Source: Bacteroidales bacterium CF (GTDB taxonomy: Bacteria > Bacteroidota > Bacteroidia > Bacteroidales > UBA932). From it: DNA of 64,000 bases. Below the pieces are notes generated by a model. It saw only the letters and a list, made by a program, of their open reading frames with translations. It had not been told where the DNA came from and did no database searches. Below, piece after piece: positions 8,977 to 17,615 of the stretch (the first letter of the stretch is position 1; the number at the start of each line of letters is the position of its first letter). The position numbers and the translations under genes were made by a program. The stretch covers positions 2,425,805 through 2,489,804 of the forward strand of contig CP006772.1 of assembly GCA_000473305.1 (NCBI GenBank), in the 5' to 3' direction.

Positions 8977-10151
8977 ATGTGCTTGAGATATATTTTTGGC
9001 TTGCCCTCTTAACAGTATTCTACACATATCTGGGATATGGCATTATCATTTTTACCCTTGTAAAAATAAAAGAATTACTGTCAAAAAAAGCTTATAACGG
9101 AGATAGAGATGACTTACCGGAGGTAACACTGCTTATTGCTGCGTACAATGAGGAGGATATTATAGATGAAAAAATGGAGAATTGCCTTCAGATCAAATAC
9201 CCCGAAGATAAATTGAAAATAGTATGGGTTACAGACGGCTCAACTGACAGTACAAATGTAAAGCTCTCCCAATACGATCGGGCAAAAATCTGTTTCTCTC
9301 CTGAAAGAAAGGGGAAGTCTGCAGCCATTAACAGGGTTGTCCCACTGATAGAATCACAGATAATTATTTTCACCGATGCAAATACAATGATTAATGACCT
9401 GTCAGTCTCTTTAATCGTTGAAGAATTTAAAGACCCTAAGGTCGGGTGTGTGGCCGGAGAGAAAAGAATATCAATGTCTGACAAGGAGAGTCTTTCAGCC
9501 GGAGGAGAGGGTATCTACTGGAAATATGAGTCATTCCTTAAAGATATGGATTCAAGGCTCTATTCTGCTGTCGGTGCTGCCGGAGAGCTATTTGCAATAA
9601 GACGTTCTCTATATGAAGAAATACGCCCGGATATTCTGCTTGATGATTTTGTACTCTCGATGAAAATTGCAGCCAAGGGATATGTAATCAGATACTGCAA
9701 GGATGCCTGTGCCGTAGAGCAGGGCTCACTGAACATTAATGAAGAGAGAAAGAGAAAAGTAAGAATTTCTGCCGGAGGAATTCAATCTTTTCTAATACTC
9801 AGCAAAATACTTAATCCGGTAAAATACCCCACTCTGTTTTTTCAGTATATCTCTCACAGAATATTACGATGGACAATCACACCTGTTGCACTTTTTTCTC
9901 TTCTTCCTGTAAATCTTGCTATAGTTATCATCAATCCTCATGTTATCTATATAACGACGCTTGCATTACAGGTATTGTTCTATTCTCTGGCATTTTTAGG
10001 CAAAAAAACGGAGGGGAAGGAGACAAGCATGAAAATACTTTTCGTCCCTTACTACTTTCTTTTTATGAACTATAATATTTTCCCAGGTATAGTGTATCTT
10101 ATAAGAAAAAAGAGAGGGGACGGAACTTGGGAAAAATCCCGCAGAAAATAA
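8973..10151 (+). CDS. Membrane-bound family 2 glycosyltransferase (processive-synthase type)
   Basis: 392 residues. One membrane segment at the N-terminus (LEIYFWLALLTVFYTYLGYG) and about three at the C-terminus frame a GT-A domain with VTLLIAAYNEE, VWVTDGSTDST, FTDANT and an acceptor-site LLDDF. This arrangement resembles PgaC- or hyaluronan-synthase-like enzymes, although the classical QxxRW is replaced by a RKVRISAGG-like stretch. It overlaps the preceding gene by 4 bases, and its stop abuts the stop of the convergent acyltransferase. It may elongate or modify the glycan at the inner membrane. Confidence 0.84.
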   Translation: MNVLEIYFWLALLTVFYTYLGYGIIIFTLVKIKELLSKKAYNGDRDDLPEVTLLIAAYNEEDIIDEKMENCLQIKYPEDKLKIVWVTDGSTDSTNVKLSQYDRAKICFSPERKGKSAAINRVVPLIESQIIIFTDANTMINDLSVSLIVEEFKDPKVGCVAGEKRISMSDKESLSAGGEGIYWKYESFLKDMDSRLYSAVGAAGELFAIRRSLYEEIRPDILLDDFVLSMKIAAKGYVIRYCKDACAVEQGSLNINEERKRKVRISAGGIQSFLILSKILNPVKYPTLFFQYISHRILRWTITPVALFSLLPVNLAIVIINPHVIYITTLALQVLFYSLAFLGKKTEGKETSMKILFVPYYFLFMNYNIFPGIVYLIRKKRGDGTWEKSRRK

Positions 10152-10787
10152 TTAAAGAACCCTTTCCCATTTCCCGGACTCCTTCGAATATTGTTTAAGT
10201 AACCTGGCAGGGTTACCACCAACTATACTAAACGGTGGTACATCTTTGTTCACCAGGCTGCAGGCTGCTACAACCGAATGTGAACCAATTCTGATTCCTT
10301 TTGTGATAACACTGTTTGCTCCTACCCACACATCATCCTCAATTACAATCTGTGAAGTGGATACACCCTGACTTGAAATGGAGTAATTAACATCCTCATA
10401 ATTATGATCCAATCCAGAAACGGTCACATTCTGGGCAAGGTTTACATTATTTCCAACAGATACAGGCCCTATAATTACATTCCCTATTCCGATTCTTGTA
10501 TTATCTCCTATCTCAATATCTCCCACCATATTGTTAACTGTAGCATAATCCTCTACAACAGAATTTCTGCCGATAATAAACTTATTGAAAGGCACTATAT
10601 CTTTCCTTGCACTGCCACAGATAACAGAGCGACGTCCTTTCTTTATGTATAGGGGTCTTAACAGGCGAAGCCAAAGTCTCGGCCTTGTCCGAACGGGATT
10701 TACAAGGAGATTGAGCACGAAATGTTTTAACTTCTCGTTTTTCTTCAGCTTTTCAGATATAAAACCGTAACTCTCCATTACATTCAT
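10152..10787 (-). CDS. Acyltransferase with left-handed parallel beta-helix (hexapeptide repeat)
   Basis: 211 residues. Hexapeptide repeats run from about 70 to 195 (IIGRNSVVEDYATV, IEIGDNTRIGIGNVIIGPVSVGNNVNLAQNVTV, VWVGANSVITKGIRIGSHSVVAA). The PPFSIVGGNPARLLK ending is characteristic of the WbbJ/maltose O-acetyltransferase group. It likely acetylates a hydroxyl of a polysaccharide sugar using acetyl-CoA. It is a single minus-strand gene inside the plus-strand glycosyltransferases. A TAAATTTG box lies only 8 bp upstream of the first ATG, so the second ATG (residue 4) may be the real start. Confidence 0.88.
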   Translation of the reverse strand: MNVMESYGFISEKLKKNEKLKHFVLNLLVNPVRTRPRLWLRLLRPLYIKKGRRSVICGSARKDIVPFNKFIIGRNSVVEDYATVNNMVGDIEIGDNTRIGIGNVIIGPVSVGNNVNLAQNVTVSGLDHNYEDVNYSISSQGVSTSQIVIEDDVWVGANSVITKGIRIGSHSVVAACSLVNKDVPPFSIVGGNPARLLKQYSKESGKWERVL

Positions 10788-10794
10788 ATTATTA

Positions 10795-10802
10795 CAAATT
10801 TA
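10795..10802 (-). promoter_or_regulatory. -7 box for the acyltransferase gene
   Basis: TAAATTTG on the minus strand matches TAnnTTTG. No good -33 element. The remaining intergenic DNA to 10879 also holds a short inverted repeat AGACA-tat-TGTCT at 10822-10834 that could be a regulator site. Confidence 0.35.
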
Positions 10803-10879
10803 AAATATTGCAGTCAATAATAGACATATTGTCTGTTTTTTTATTACTTTCAAAGTGAAAATAATAAAACCGCTGAATT

Positions 10880-11785
10880 TTGTTCTACTCTAAATACATA
10901 TATGGCCACAATTGGAATATAGGTTTCTCGGAAACTAGCCCTGAAAGCCTTATTAAAAGTGGGAAGTTGGGAAAAATAAAGTGGTTGAGTCACCGATATA
11001 AGGATCGTTTTTTTGCAGATCCTTTCGTCATTAGTTCAGATAGTTCAATAATAAATGTTCTTGTAGAGGAGCTTCCTTTTTCCATGAAAAAAGGAAGAAT
11101 AACCAGACTCGTGGTAGATAGCAAGAGCAAACGTCTTATTGAAAGAGAGACTGTTCTGGAACTTGAAAGTCATTTATCATATCCGGCATTTCATAGAATA
11201 AATGACAAAATCTATCTATTTCCCGAAAACAGTGCTTCAGGCAGACTAACAATTTATGAGTACAATGAGACTCTCAATTCAGTCAACAAAGTAGACACAA
11301 TGGTTCCTGAGCCATTGACTGATGCCACACTATTTCATTCTGAAGGCAGGTATTGGCTTTTTGCCACTAAACTACCGGAATCTAACGAAAAGCTCTTTCT
11401 TTATCACTCATTGGATTTTGCCGGAAATTTCATTTGTGTTAATAATGGTGATCCGATTATAACCGGGCTTTCATCATCAAGACCTGCTGGTAATATATTT
11501 ACAGCAGACGGAAATCTGTACAGGCCGGCACAAAACAGTATAATGCACTATGGCGGGAGGATGATGATTCAACAAATTGTAAAATTAAGCAAAGAAGAGT
11601 ATGCAGAAAAGAACATACTAACAATAAATCCTCATTCATTCAAATACAATCTAGGGACACACACCGTAAATTTTTATGAAGGTGGCTGTGTAGTTGACGG
11701 ATATGGATACCTGTACCCTTTAATCGGTCATATGGCAAATTTCCTTATAAAGAAGAGAGATATAATCTTTCGCTCAAAACGCTGA
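10880..11785 (+). CDS. GINT1_N-like beta-propeller protein (glucosamine inositolphosphorylceramide transferase 1 N-terminal-like)
   Basis: 301 residues. The frame has a stop 6 bases before the TTG at 10880 and no ATG before residue 69, so TTG is the likely start. The sequence pattern WNIGFSETSPE, RYKDRFFADPFVI, LSYPAFHRINDKIYLFPENSASGRLTIYEY and DATLFHSEGRYWLFAT is that of the bacterial relatives of the plant GINT1 N-terminal domain, a five-bladed propeller related to GH43/GH32 folds. In bacteria this domain occurs in polysaccharide loci, sometimes fused to formyltransferases. It probably handles a sugar substrate; no catalytic claim is made. Confidence 0.68.
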   Translation: MFYSKYIYGHNWNIGFSETSPESLIKSGKLGKIKWLSHRYKDRFFADPFVISSDSSIINVLVEELPFSMKKGRITRLVVDSKSKRLIERETVLELESHLSYPAFHRINDKIYLFPENSASGRLTIYEYNETLNSVNKVDTMVPEPLTDATLFHSEGRYWLFATKLPESNEKLFLYHSLDFAGNFICVNNGDPIITGLSSSRPAGNIFTADGNLYRPAQNSIMHYGGRMMIQQIVKLSKEEYAEKNILTINPHSFKYNLGTHTVNFYEGGCVVDGYGYLYPLIGHMANFLIKKRDIIFRSKR

Positions 11786-11798
11786 TAAAATTTTAACA

Positions 11799-12995
11799 AT
11801 GAATATTGCAATCATAACAACGGGGATTCTGCCTGTACCGGCTATTAAAGGTGGTGCTGTCGAGACCCTGATAGATATTCTAATAAACTATAACGAAGAT
11901 CATCCGGAACATTTTATCACAATATTTGGAACCTACGACAAGGAGTTTGAGAGAATGGATTTCTCAAAATATAAAAGAACAAAATTTGTTCTGACAAATA
12001 ATCATTCATTTGTGACAAAACTAAGAAGGAAGATATTCCAATATTCCCACAGCTCTTTTTTTTACAATTACTATCTGGATTTTTTTGCCGCAGAGGTCAG
12101 CAAAAAAGTTGCCACTGGAAATTATGATGTGTTGATTTCAGAAAACAGACCCGGATTCGTATTACCTTTAAGAAGAGCATTCAACGGAAGACTATTTCTT
12201 CATCTTCATTACGACAATCTTTACAAAGGGGTTGAATTCGCCGAAGAGGTTGTCTCGGCATGCACCGGTGTTTTAGCGGTATCATCCTATATTAAACAGC
12301 GGGTTTGTACACTTGAATCTTCTAAGAATAAGGTGAATGTGATATACAACGGAATAGACCTGGAAAAATTCACAGACATATCAGAGCTTAGTGTTACAAG
12401 GTCACAATTCAGATTAAAAGAGAATGATTTTGTAATTGTATATACCGGAAGAATCGAGCCTATTAAAGGTATTAAAGAACTTCTTGAAGCTTTTGCCTCT
12501 ATAAAGGATTTTCCGGACATGAAATTACTTATTGTGGGAAGTGCCTCAGTAAATGATATGTCTAAAAACCAATATCTTGAAAAAATATATAAAATTGCGT
12601 CCACCCTAGGAGAAAGAGTAATTTTTACAGGATTTCAGCCATACAAAAATATACCTGCAATATTAAAATTTTGCAATCTGTCAGTCATCCCGTCTACTTG
12701 TGAGGAGGCATTCCCTTTGAGTGCAATAGAGAGCCTGGCATCAGGACTTCCAATTATAGCAACACGTTCAGGAGGAATGCCTGAAGCAGTTGACAGCAAT
12801 TGCTCAATCATTCTGGAAAAAGACGGGCACCTCACTGAAAATCTAAGAAAGTCTATAATTACAATTTATAAAGACAAGAATTTACAGCAAAATATGTCCA
12901 AACACGCTATTGAACAATCCAAAAAATTCAGTAAGGATAATTATGCCTCGAATTTCTTTGCATCAATAAAGATCACTGACGACGGAACTTTTTAA
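11799..12995 (+). CDS. Family 4 glycosyltransferase
   Basis: 398 residues. IAIITTGILPVPAIKGGAVETLI is the N-terminal Gly-rich donor and acceptor loop of GT4 enzymes. The C-domain has FVIVYTGRIEPIKGIKELLEAF and EEAFPLSAIESLASGLPIIAT, with both glutamates of the ExxxxxxxE motif in place. It begins 13 bases after the GINT1_N-like gene and is probably cotranscribed. Its last 23 bases overlap the convergent flippase gene. It adds a sugar to the locus product; specificity unknown. Confidence 0.9.
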   Translation: MNIAIITTGILPVPAIKGGAVETLIDILINYNEDHPEHFITIFGTYDKEFERMDFSKYKRTKFVLTNNHSFVTKLRRKIFQYSHSSFFYNYYLDFFAAEVSKKVATGNYDVLISENRPGFVLPLRRAFNGRLFLHLHYDNLYKGVEFAEEVVSACTGVLAVSSYIKQRVCTLESSKNKVNVIYNGIDLEKFTDISELSVTRSQFRLKENDFVIVYTGRIEPIKGIKELLEAFASIKDFPDMKLLIVGSASVNDMSKNQYLEKIYKIASTLGERVIFTGFQPYKNIPAILKFCNLSVIPSTCEEAFPLSAIESLASGLPIIATRSGGMPEAVDSNCSIILEKDGHLTENLRKSIITIYKDKNLQQNMSKHAIEQSKKFSKDNYASNFFASIKITDDGTF

Positions 12996-14451
12996 GGAAC
13001 TCCTTAATATCTATCATTCGATCCAGTAATCTGAAAGAATAGACAATAAGCACTACACATACCAGAGAGCCTCCAATGTATCCGTATATATTTTTCAAAA
13101 AGAATATAAAACAAAATACTCCCGAAGTCAAGAATGACTGGATGCAGAATTGCTTCCATAAATCACGATTCATTACAAATGAATATCTCTTTCCTGTCAC
13201 AAGAGCGACAAGTGCAAAATAGCAAATGTGCATTATAACATATCCCCATGCCAGTCCGTTTAATCCGTCCAATTTGTATCCAATAACACATGATATTAAA
13301 AGACTGAAATTTGCGAAGATTCCCTCAACATAGAAAAAAACCTTTTTATCTCCCTTCGCAAACAATAAGGCACCTATAAGATATCCGGGAACCTTGAAAA
13401 CCATTGCAAGACATAGTATCCTGATAAAATTATTTATAATCAGATACTCTTTTGTCCAAAGTATATGAATTACTATCGTTGAGGTTAGCATTATAAGGCA
13501 AAGAATAGGCAAAGCAATAAGCAGCGCAATTTCAGTCTGCTGATTTATCATCTCATTCGTTTTATCCCTGTCATTGCATACTGCCGCAAGTCTGGGATAG
13601 TAATCGACTGCCATGGCTGTAAATACCAAACCTATGGATTGTGAGACAATGCTTGTTCCTGCCTGATAAAATCCAAGATCTGCTATTGAACCGATACTGA
13701 TTATATATGAATTGACGAGATAGTTAACCAAAGACCCTATCGATGTCGACATCAACATCAAAACACCCAATTTTGCCATATCAAGACCTTTCACGTAAGT
13801 CTCCTTAATCGGGACCTTTACCGGAGTCATCTTAATCCCGGACAAATAATATCTGCTGAATAAATAAGTAACAAATGACGATATGATAAGTGCCGGCACT
13901 ATGGCTTTCATCCCCCATAACGCATATAATGGAACAGAGACTATCAATGAGACGAGTGAGCCTGTAAAGGAATATAGAGCAAATTTTTTCAGATTCCTTG
14001 TCCCTTGCATTACTGCAGCATTACCCATCGATAAAGTGTTAAAAACAAGCATTAATGAAAGAAAAATAAATGCTAAGGTATAATCATGGCTTTTAAAGGT
14101 ATACTGGCTTAACAACGGAGAGAGAGCCATAACCAGTATAAACCCGGCAATCGCAGAGCCATAAAGCCATCTTCTGAATATAAGTACTGTGGAGGATAGC
14201 TTCTGATTGTCACCGGCTTCATTTGATTGTGATATATCTCTAACCGCACTGTAATTCAGTCCAAGGCTGGTGATATTGTTTATCATTGTAATTGTTGATG
14301 TGAACATGGTGTTCAATCCCATTCCGGCGGCACCCAAAAGTACAGCTATAATCTTCCCCCTGATCAGATTAAGCAATATCTGGATTGCCTGCACTCCTCC
14401 AAACAGAGATGTGGCCTTGAATATGTTTCTATATGAGGATTTTTCGCTCAA
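12973..14451 (-). CDS. Wzx-like polysaccharide flippase (MOP superfamily)
   Basis: 492 residues, hydrophobic throughout with roughly 12-14 predicted membrane helices. The N-terminus SLFGGVQAIQILLNLIRGKIIAVLLG is typical of PST-type exporters. It would flip undecaprenyl-linked repeat units to the periplasm. The start is TTG at 14451; an in-frame stop lies immediately before it and no ATG occurs until well into the conserved region. It is the last gene of the minus-strand polysaccharide operon, 3 bases after the preceding glycosyltransferase, and it overlaps the convergent glycosyltransferase by 23 bases. Confidence 0.9.
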   Translation of the reverse strand: MSEKSSYRNIFKATSLFGGVQAIQILLNLIRGKIIAVLLGAAGMGLNTMFTSTITMINNITSLGLNYSAVRDISQSNEAGDNQKLSSTVLIFRRWLYGSAIAGFILVMALSPLLSQYTFKSHDYTLAFIFLSLMLVFNTLSMGNAAVMQGTRNLKKFALYSFTGSLVSLIVSVPLYALWGMKAIVPALIISSFVTYLFSRYYLSGIKMTPVKVPIKETYVKGLDMAKLGVLMLMSTSIGSLVNYLVNSYIISIGSIADLGFYQAGTSIVSQSIGLVFTAMAVDYYPRLAAVCNDRDKTNEMINQQTEIALLIALPILCLIMLTSTIVIHILWTKEYLIINNFIRILCLAMVFKVPGYLIGALLFAKGDKKVFFYVEGIFANFSLLISCVIGYKLDGLNGLAWGYVIMHICYFALVALVTGKRYSFVMNRDLWKQFCIQSFLTSGVFCFIFFLKNIYGYIGGSLVCVVLIVYSFRLLDRMIDIKEFLKKFRRQ

Positions 14452-14454
14452 TTA

Positions 14455-15543
14455 CTATATTGATTTATATATTTTAAGAAGTTCTTTTGCTGTGTATTCC
14501 CATGAAAAACCGGAAGATCTTTTTATTCCGGCATTTATAAGATTTTCCCTGAGATCTTTATCATTTTCAATTTTCAAAATAGCATCTGCTATCTCTATCT
14601 CATTGTTCGGATCTACCAGCAATGCAGCGCTCCCGGCAATCTCAGGCATAGCCGATGTACACGATGTCACTACCGGAGTGCCGCAAGCCATAGCCTCAAG
14701 TATCGGTATGCCAAAACTCTCTCTCAAAGAGGGGTATAAGAACACATATGCATTTGAGTAAACTGTTGGAAGATCTGAATTATATATATAGCCTGGTGTG
14801 TTAATTTTCTCAATTATTTCAGAGATTCCTGATTTTTCAAGAAGCTCTTTCACATATTGCATATTAAGATCTGCTATTAAGAGAGGCATCTTCTTATCAG
14901 AAGTCTTAAGATATTGTGAATATGCTCTTAAGACTCTCTCCGTGTTCTTTTTAGGATCAGTATTACCCAAAAAGAAGATATAGTTCTTCTCTTTTGTGGC
15001 AACAGGTGCAAAATGCTTGCTGACACCATTGTAGACAGCTATTAACTTTTCCGGGGAGAGTTTTAATTGTTCTGCTATTCTATCGGCCTCATATTTTGAT
15101 ACTGTAATTACCCTGACACATTTTTCAAGTACCCTTGGCACGACCATTCTTCTATAGTACCAACCCATTGTCTGATACAAAGATTTGCTTGTACTTCTCT
15201 TCTTTTCAAGAAAAATTATATCATGGAGTGTAAGTATCAGGGGAACGTTACAAAAAAGAGGTGCAGTATTACTTGTACAATGCAACACATCCGGCTTGAC
15301 TTTATTTACAGCCATAGGAAGAGCAACTTGTTCCCAAAGAGGATATGTAGGACATTTCAATTCAAATATTTTAAAATTGGCTGTTTCTTGCAACACCATG
15401 TTATCCTTGCCAGGGCTTACGAATATAAAGTATTCATTCTCTTTGTCTATCTTCTGTAGCTCCTTTATCATTTCAAGGGCTACGAAGTCCATGCCGTGCT
15501 TGTTCGTTCTGAATATACGTTGTGCCTCTATTGCTATTTTCAT
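14455..15543 (-). CDS. Family 4 glycosyltransferase
   Basis: 362 residues. GT-B with IRVITVSKYEADRIAEQL, YIFFLGNTDPKKNTERVLRAY and the ExxxxxxxE motif in LRESFGIPILEAMACGTPVVT. This subgroup often contains mannosyltransferases, but donor choice cannot be decided here. The ATG at 15543 is 3 bases after the stop of the upstream membrane glycosyltransferase, so the two belong to one transcript. Confidence 0.92.
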   Translation of the reverse strand: MKIAIEAQRIFRTNKHGMDFVALEMIKELQKIDKENEYFIFVSPGKDNMVLQETANFKIFELKCPTYPLWEQVALPMAVNKVKPDVLHCTSNTAPLFCNVPLILTLHDIIFLEKKRSTSKSLYQTMGWYYRRMVVPRVLEKCVRVITVSKYEADRIAEQLKLSPEKLIAVYNGVSKHFAPVATKEKNYIFFLGNTDPKKNTERVLRAYSQYLKTSDKKMPLLIADLNMQYVKELLEKSGISEIIEKINTPGYIYNSDLPTVYSNAYVFLYPSLRESFGIPILEAMACGTPVVTSCTSAMPEIAGSAALLVDPNNEIEIADAILKIENDKDLRENLINAGIKRSSGFSWEYTAKELLKIYKSI

Positions 15544-15546
15544 CTC

Positions 15547-16701
15547 CTAACCTTTTTGTGTGTGAATGAATCTCTTATTTGCCCCTTTACTGCGGAACAG
15601 ATTTGCAAACATTAACAAGAAAATGAGAGGCACTCTTTTTAACGTATGCAAACTCCTTTTTGTTAAAAGATATTGAGGTATTGCCATTAAGAAGGCTACT
15701 ATAAGACTGACTAGCAAAAACATCCACTTCATTGACAACTGCCATTCTATAATTAACATAACAACTATCATTATAGATATTAATCCAAGAATAACAACTC
15801 TTGGCAACATCATCCACTGTATAACTTTGTCTACATAATCGAAATTAAAGGTCAAAAGAGCCTTGGGCAATCCTCTGAGACCTCTGGACAATGAGCCGAA
15901 TTGCGTTGCAATCCATCTTCGCCGCTGATTATAAAAGACTTTCTCTCTTTTTACCTTTTCATCATATACAGGCAGATCGTCTATGTATTCAATATAAATC
16001 CTATTTCTGAAAAGAAGAAGTTCGAGTTCCTTATCCTCGCCCGATGTCTCAAGTTTGTTTACATTATCCTTGAACCATCTGAAATCAAATGCCATGCCCG
16101 AGCCTATAAGAGCCGATGACAGACCTAGCGATGTATGTCCTTTTCTGAATATTGAATTGTTTATCTCTTCACTTATAGCATCAAGGATCTCCATGTCATT
16201 CCCGGTATTTTTTGCCATTCTGTGCGCTTGCAATGCTCTGATACCGGTATTGAACACGTCATTAATCTTTGATATAAAATCTTCATTTACACAGTTATCG
16301 GCATCTAAAATTACAACTATGTCATAGTGCGTTTCGGGAAGTGTCTCCATAGCACAACGCATGGCAAAAGCTTTCGAACTGAGTTCCGGATTTATTACCA
16401 ATAACTTTATCGGGAGTTTTGAAAGTCTGTCATTTGTCTGTTCTGTCATTTTATCAGAGATAACCATCACATCAAGCAACTCCTTAGGATAATCCTGACT
16501 AAGCATTGAATTCACCGATTCCATTATTACAGCATCCTCTTTATAGGCAGGAATAAGTACTATCAACCTGTTTTTTATCTTTTTGGACAAAATATTCTCT
16601 TTCTTGCTCCACAAAGAGTAGAGGGAAAATACAAAAAGATAGAAGACAGAGAGTGCCATCAGAACAAACAGGATTTGATCAAAGAGATAAAAAACCTTCA
16701 T
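15547..16701 (-). CDS. Membrane-bound family 2 glycosyltransferase with QxxRW motif
   Basis: 384 residues. One N-terminal membrane helix is followed by a GT-A domain (VLIPAYKED, IVVILDADN, TSGEDKELELL) and then QRRRW, the processive-synthase QxxRW signature. Two or three membrane helices complete the C-terminus. These motifs match cellulose- or hyaluronan-synthase-like GT2 enzymes more closely than simple sugar transferases. It sits between two other glycosyltransferases, overlapping the upstream one by 4 bases. It may act in chain growth or as a repeat-unit transferase. Confidence 0.86.
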   Translation of the reverse strand: MKVFYLFDQILFVLMALSVFYLFVFSLYSLWSKKENILSKKIKNRLIVLIPAYKEDAVIMESVNSMLSQDYPKELLDVMVISDKMTEQTNDRLSKLPIKLLVINPELSSKAFAMRCAMETLPETHYDIVVILDADNCVNEDFISKINDVFNTGIRALQAHRMAKNTGNDMEILDAISEEINNSIFRKGHTSLGLSSALIGSGMAFDFRWFKDNVNKLETSGEDKELELLLFRNRIYIEYIDDLPVYDEKVKREKVFYNQRRRWIATQFGSLSRGLRGLPKALLTFNFDYVDKVIQWMMLPRVVILGLISIMIVVMLIIEWQLSMKWMFLLVSLIVAFLMAIPQYLLTKRSLHTLKRVPLIFLLMFANLFRSKGANKRFIHTQKG

Positions 16702-17615
16702 AATTTCAGTCCTTCATATTTATCCGGTATTCTATAATACTCGACTATACCCGATAAGGTTGCCCTTACAAGATCTACCCTTCCTTTTACCATTGAGCAG
16801 CATACGGCTTTAATATTTGCCACCATTATTTGGTACAAGACAGACAAATTTGCCGCACCATTTGCCAGATTCCTCCTTGCAAAAAGAAGCCTGTTCCTGG
16901 TCATGTAGTACCTTTTTAAAGGAGAATCCTCCCCGGTTGTCCTGCTCTCCTTATGGACTATGCATGCAGAAGGTACATACCAAAGTTCATAACCATGCCT
17001 TTTCATATTCATGCACCAATCAATCTCCTCATAATAGAGAAAATATATTTCGGGCATATATCCAATTTCATCTACCACATTTTTTCTGACAATCATTGCA
17101 GCTCCGTGAGTTGCAAATGTTTGCCCCTCATGATCATAAACTTCATTATCTTTCTCTCCTCGTCCTATTGATTTGTTTCTGAGGGTAATCTTTGACATCG
17201 GTGTAAAACCCGCATACTGAATAATCTTTGGCTCTCCCGGGAAATAAATTTTAGGAGAGGCTGCTGCTGCTTTTATGTTTTTATCCATAAAGTCAACGAG
17301 CTTTAATACGGAGTTATCAAAAAGGAGTGTATCGTTATTAATCAGAAAGATATAGTCACCCGAAGAAATTTTGATTCCGAGATTGTTGCCTCCGGCAAAA
17401 CCGAGATTTGTATCACTCCTTATAGCAATGACAGAAGGAAACTTCTCCTTCACATAGATAGATTCATCTTTAACAGAGCCATTATCGACAAGAATAATCT
17501 CATATCCGTATCTGGTTGGTATATGGGTATATATAGATTCAATCAATTCACACGAATCTTCCTGTCCATTATAATTGACAATTATAAATGAAATGCGCTT
17601 TATTACCTCTTTCAT
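16698..17615 (-). CDS. Family 2 glycosyltransferase, rhamnosyltransferase-like (WbbL group)
   Basis: 305 residues. SFIIVNYNGQEDSCELIESI, EIILVDNGSVKDES, NLGFAGGNNLGI and YIFLINNDTLL are the conserved GT2 block of WbbL-type enzymes. HGAAMIVRKNVVDEIG and FLYYEEIDWCMNMKRHGY follow, the acceptor-side motif. Many relatives transfer rhamnose, but this is family-level inference. The ATG overlaps the upstream Wzy-like stop by 4 bases. Confidence 0.9.
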   Translation of the reverse strand: MKEVIKRISFIIVNYNGQEDSCELIESIYTHIPTRYGYEIILVDNGSVKDESIYVKEKFPSVIAIRSDTNLGFAGGNNLGIKISSGDYIFLINNDTLLFDNSVLKLVDFMDKNIKAAAASPKIYFPGEPKIIQYAGFTPMSKITLRNKSIGRGEKDNEVYDHEGQTFATHGAAMIVRKNVVDEIGYMPEIYFLYYEEIDWCMNMKRHGYELWYVPSACIVHKESRTTGEDSPLKRYYMTRNRLLFARRNLANGAANLSVLYQIMVANIKAVCCSMVKGRVDLVRATLSGIVEYYRIPDKYEGLKL

